A stretch of DNA of 44,575 bases from Duganella sp. (GTDB lineage Bacteria; Pseudomonadota; Gammaproteobacteria; Burkholderiales; Burkholderiaceae_D), in NCBI GenBank assembly GCA_026225475.1, contig JAMFSU010000063.1, positions 1-44,575 of the forward strand, given 5' to 3'. The notes below the pieces were generated by a model. The model was not told the origin of the DNA. It did not search any database and worked only from the letters and a program-made list of their open reading frames with translations. Position 1 is the stretch's first letter, and every line of letters starts with the position of its first letter. The position numbers were made by a program, and so were the translations under genes. Below are positions 43,376 to 44,575 of the stretch, in pieces.

Positions 43376-43842
43376 GTGTTTCTCCGTAATGGCGACGCTG
43401 CGGAAGATCCGCCTGGCGTCGTAGTTAAAAGCGGTTTTGCGACATCGTGATTGCTCAATCGCGACAAACAGCGCGACCGGCCACTGTATCAGGTCCAAAA
43501 TCAATCGCACAGTTCATTAATTGGATGACATTCGTCCGTTAATGGCGCAATGCGCACAATGGCCGCAGCCGTGATTGTCGCTGATTGGCAAAAAAGCGTC
43601 GGGTCGCCGGCCAAATTGCCTCATTTTTTCCTGGCAGCAAGCTCGCCGGGTTGCAGGCACGCCACCGTAACGTGATCGATAGTCAAATGCGTTGCTTGAT
43701 TGTTAATTCCGGAAGGCTAAATTGCCACCTCCAATGTTCATGGGCATAATCAAGCAACAACTATAAAAATATCGGCCCAGCCGTCTGGTTCGCACTCACG
43801 CCTATTGATGAAATGAGTTCTAAATGCGCCATAGGAAAACAC
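43376..43842. other. Intergenic stretch between divergent yceI and sensor genes
   Basis: The 467 bases carry both promoters. No open frame with a family match, RNA motif or clear palindrome was recognised. Confidence 0.5.
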
Positions 43843-44575
43843 ATGCGTAGGGCTAAGGGGAGTCCGCATTATTTTATGGCGCAATTCCTGCCGTTGGCAG
43901 TGATGGTGCTGGTGGCGGGTATTTTTCTGTACTTCAGTCGCGTCGATGCGGAATTCAACCGGCTGCAACTGGAGCAGCGCGAGCGTGTGTCACTGGGTGC
44001 GGCTTCCCTGCTCAATGATATGGAAGCGCCGTTGCGCCATCTCAATATTTTGATGCACGAAGCGGCCGTGACCCGCACCATCAATAATCCATCGACCTTG
44101 AACCAGGCATTGATGGCGGAAGACTTCAGCACCTTGATGTTGCGCAATCCCTTTTACGACCAGGTACGCTGGATCGATGAAACCGGCATGGAAAAAGTAC
44201 GCGTCAACATGGGTGTGACCGGACCCGAGACTGTCATCGAACGCGAGTTGCAGAACAAGGGTACGCGCCCCTATTTCACTGACACAATGGCCTTGCAGCC
44301 AGGTGAAATGCTGGTGTCGCCAATGGATCTGAATATTGAAAATGGCCACATCGAAACGCCGCAAAAACCGACCGTGCGTATCGCAGTGCAGTTGGCCGAT
44401 GCAAACGGCAAGCCGCGCGGCATATTGATCATCAATCTGTTGATGGCGCCGCTGCTGGAGCGCTTTGCCAATCAGGTCGAACGCGGTACCAGTCGTGCCA
44501 TGCTGCTCAATGCCGACGGCTATTGGCTCTACAGTACCAATACTGGTGACGAATGGGCCTTCATGTTCAAGCGCG
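43843..44575 (+). CDS. Membrane sensor protein with extracytoplasmic Cache-like domain (partial)
   Basis: The first 244 codons of a gene cut by the window end. A membrane segment (about 14-31) follows a short basic N terminus. Then a long helix and an extracytoplasmic domain: NPFYDQVRWIDETGMEKVRVN, GTRPYFTDTMALQPGEMLVSPMDLN, PTVRIAVQLADANGKPRGILIINL and LLNADGYWLYSTNTGDEWAFMF, typical of double Cache sensors in hybrid histidine kinases and diguanylate cyclases. ATG at 43843 follows AGGAAA. The output domain lies outside the window. Confidence 0.8.
   Translation, partial: MRRAKGSPHYFMAQFLPLAVMVLVAGIFLYFSRVDAEFNRLQLEQRERVSLGAASLLNDMEAPLRHLNILMHEAAVTRTINNPSTLNQALMAEDFSTLMLRNPFYDQVRWIDETGMEKVRVNMGVTGPETVIERELQNKGTRPYFTDTMALQPGEMLVSPMDLNIENGHIETPQKPTVRIAVQLADANGKPRGILIINLLMAPLLERFANQVERGTSRAMLLNADGYWLYSTNTGDEWAFMFKR

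Noticed and set aside
43376..43842. A c-di-GMP riboswitch before the sensor gene
   Set aside because: No GEMM core or expected stem pattern was seen in this stretch.

Overview
The window looks like a chromosomal segment of a betaproteobacterium, most likely Burkholderiales and probably Oxalobacteraceae. This rests on gene content, not on a search: a Burkholderiales-type porin, a DUF4148 small exported protein, a CSS-motif EAL phosphodiesterase, a chemoreceptor ending in DWETF, BaeS/BaeR-like regulators and moderately high GC. No rRNA, complete tRNA, CRISPR array or prophage was found.

Layout. (1) 1-16.3 kb is a patchwork of short transcription units. It holds an EAL c-di-GMP phosphodiesterase, OsmC protein, nucleoside deaminase, DUF4148 protein, an atypical SDR with a divergent LysR regulator, a MarR regulator with a frameshifted VOC gene, a PEBP-like exported protein, an AraC regulator, a carboxymuconolactone decarboxylase-like protein, an XRE/MmyB-like regulator, a gutted IS1182-family transposase, a TetX-like FAD monooxygenase, a FrnE-like DsbA protein and two exported alpha/beta hydrolases. 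Repeats, IS debris and pseudogenes concentrate here, so this is the accessory part. (2) 16.4-24.8 kb is a minus-strand operon (porin, Pot-type ABC transporter, nucleoside hydrolase, adenosine deaminase-like protein) with a divergent LysR gene, closed by a strong terminator. It reads as a purine nucleoside uptake and breakdown unit. (3) 25.0-31.8 kb is a second tight minus-strand operon (ureohydrolase, argininosuccinate lyase paralogue, polar amino-acid ABC transporter, class II aldolase-like protein) with its own divergent LysR gene. It reads as catabolism of an imported guanidino compound. (4) 31.8-34.4 kb has a chemoreceptor, a fragment of a second chemoreceptor and a broken small gene. (5) 34.4-42.7 kb is a BaeSR-like two-component system divergent from a complete RND tripartite efflux operon. 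(6) 42.8-44.6 kb has a YceI protein and the start of a membrane sensor cut by the window edge.

The most interesting points are: the putative guanidino-compound operon, whose ArgH paralogue has a changed signature; the nucleoside operon, in which both enzymes carry substitutions at expected active-site positions; a 17-bp palindrome occurring twice, before the XRE regulator gene and before the CMD-like gene; an SDR lacking the YxxxK pair; and a hairpin-bearing repeat found twice at gene 3' ends. Starts were chosen from Shine-Dalgarno spacing and family alignment. All family names come from recognition of motifs, not from database searches.
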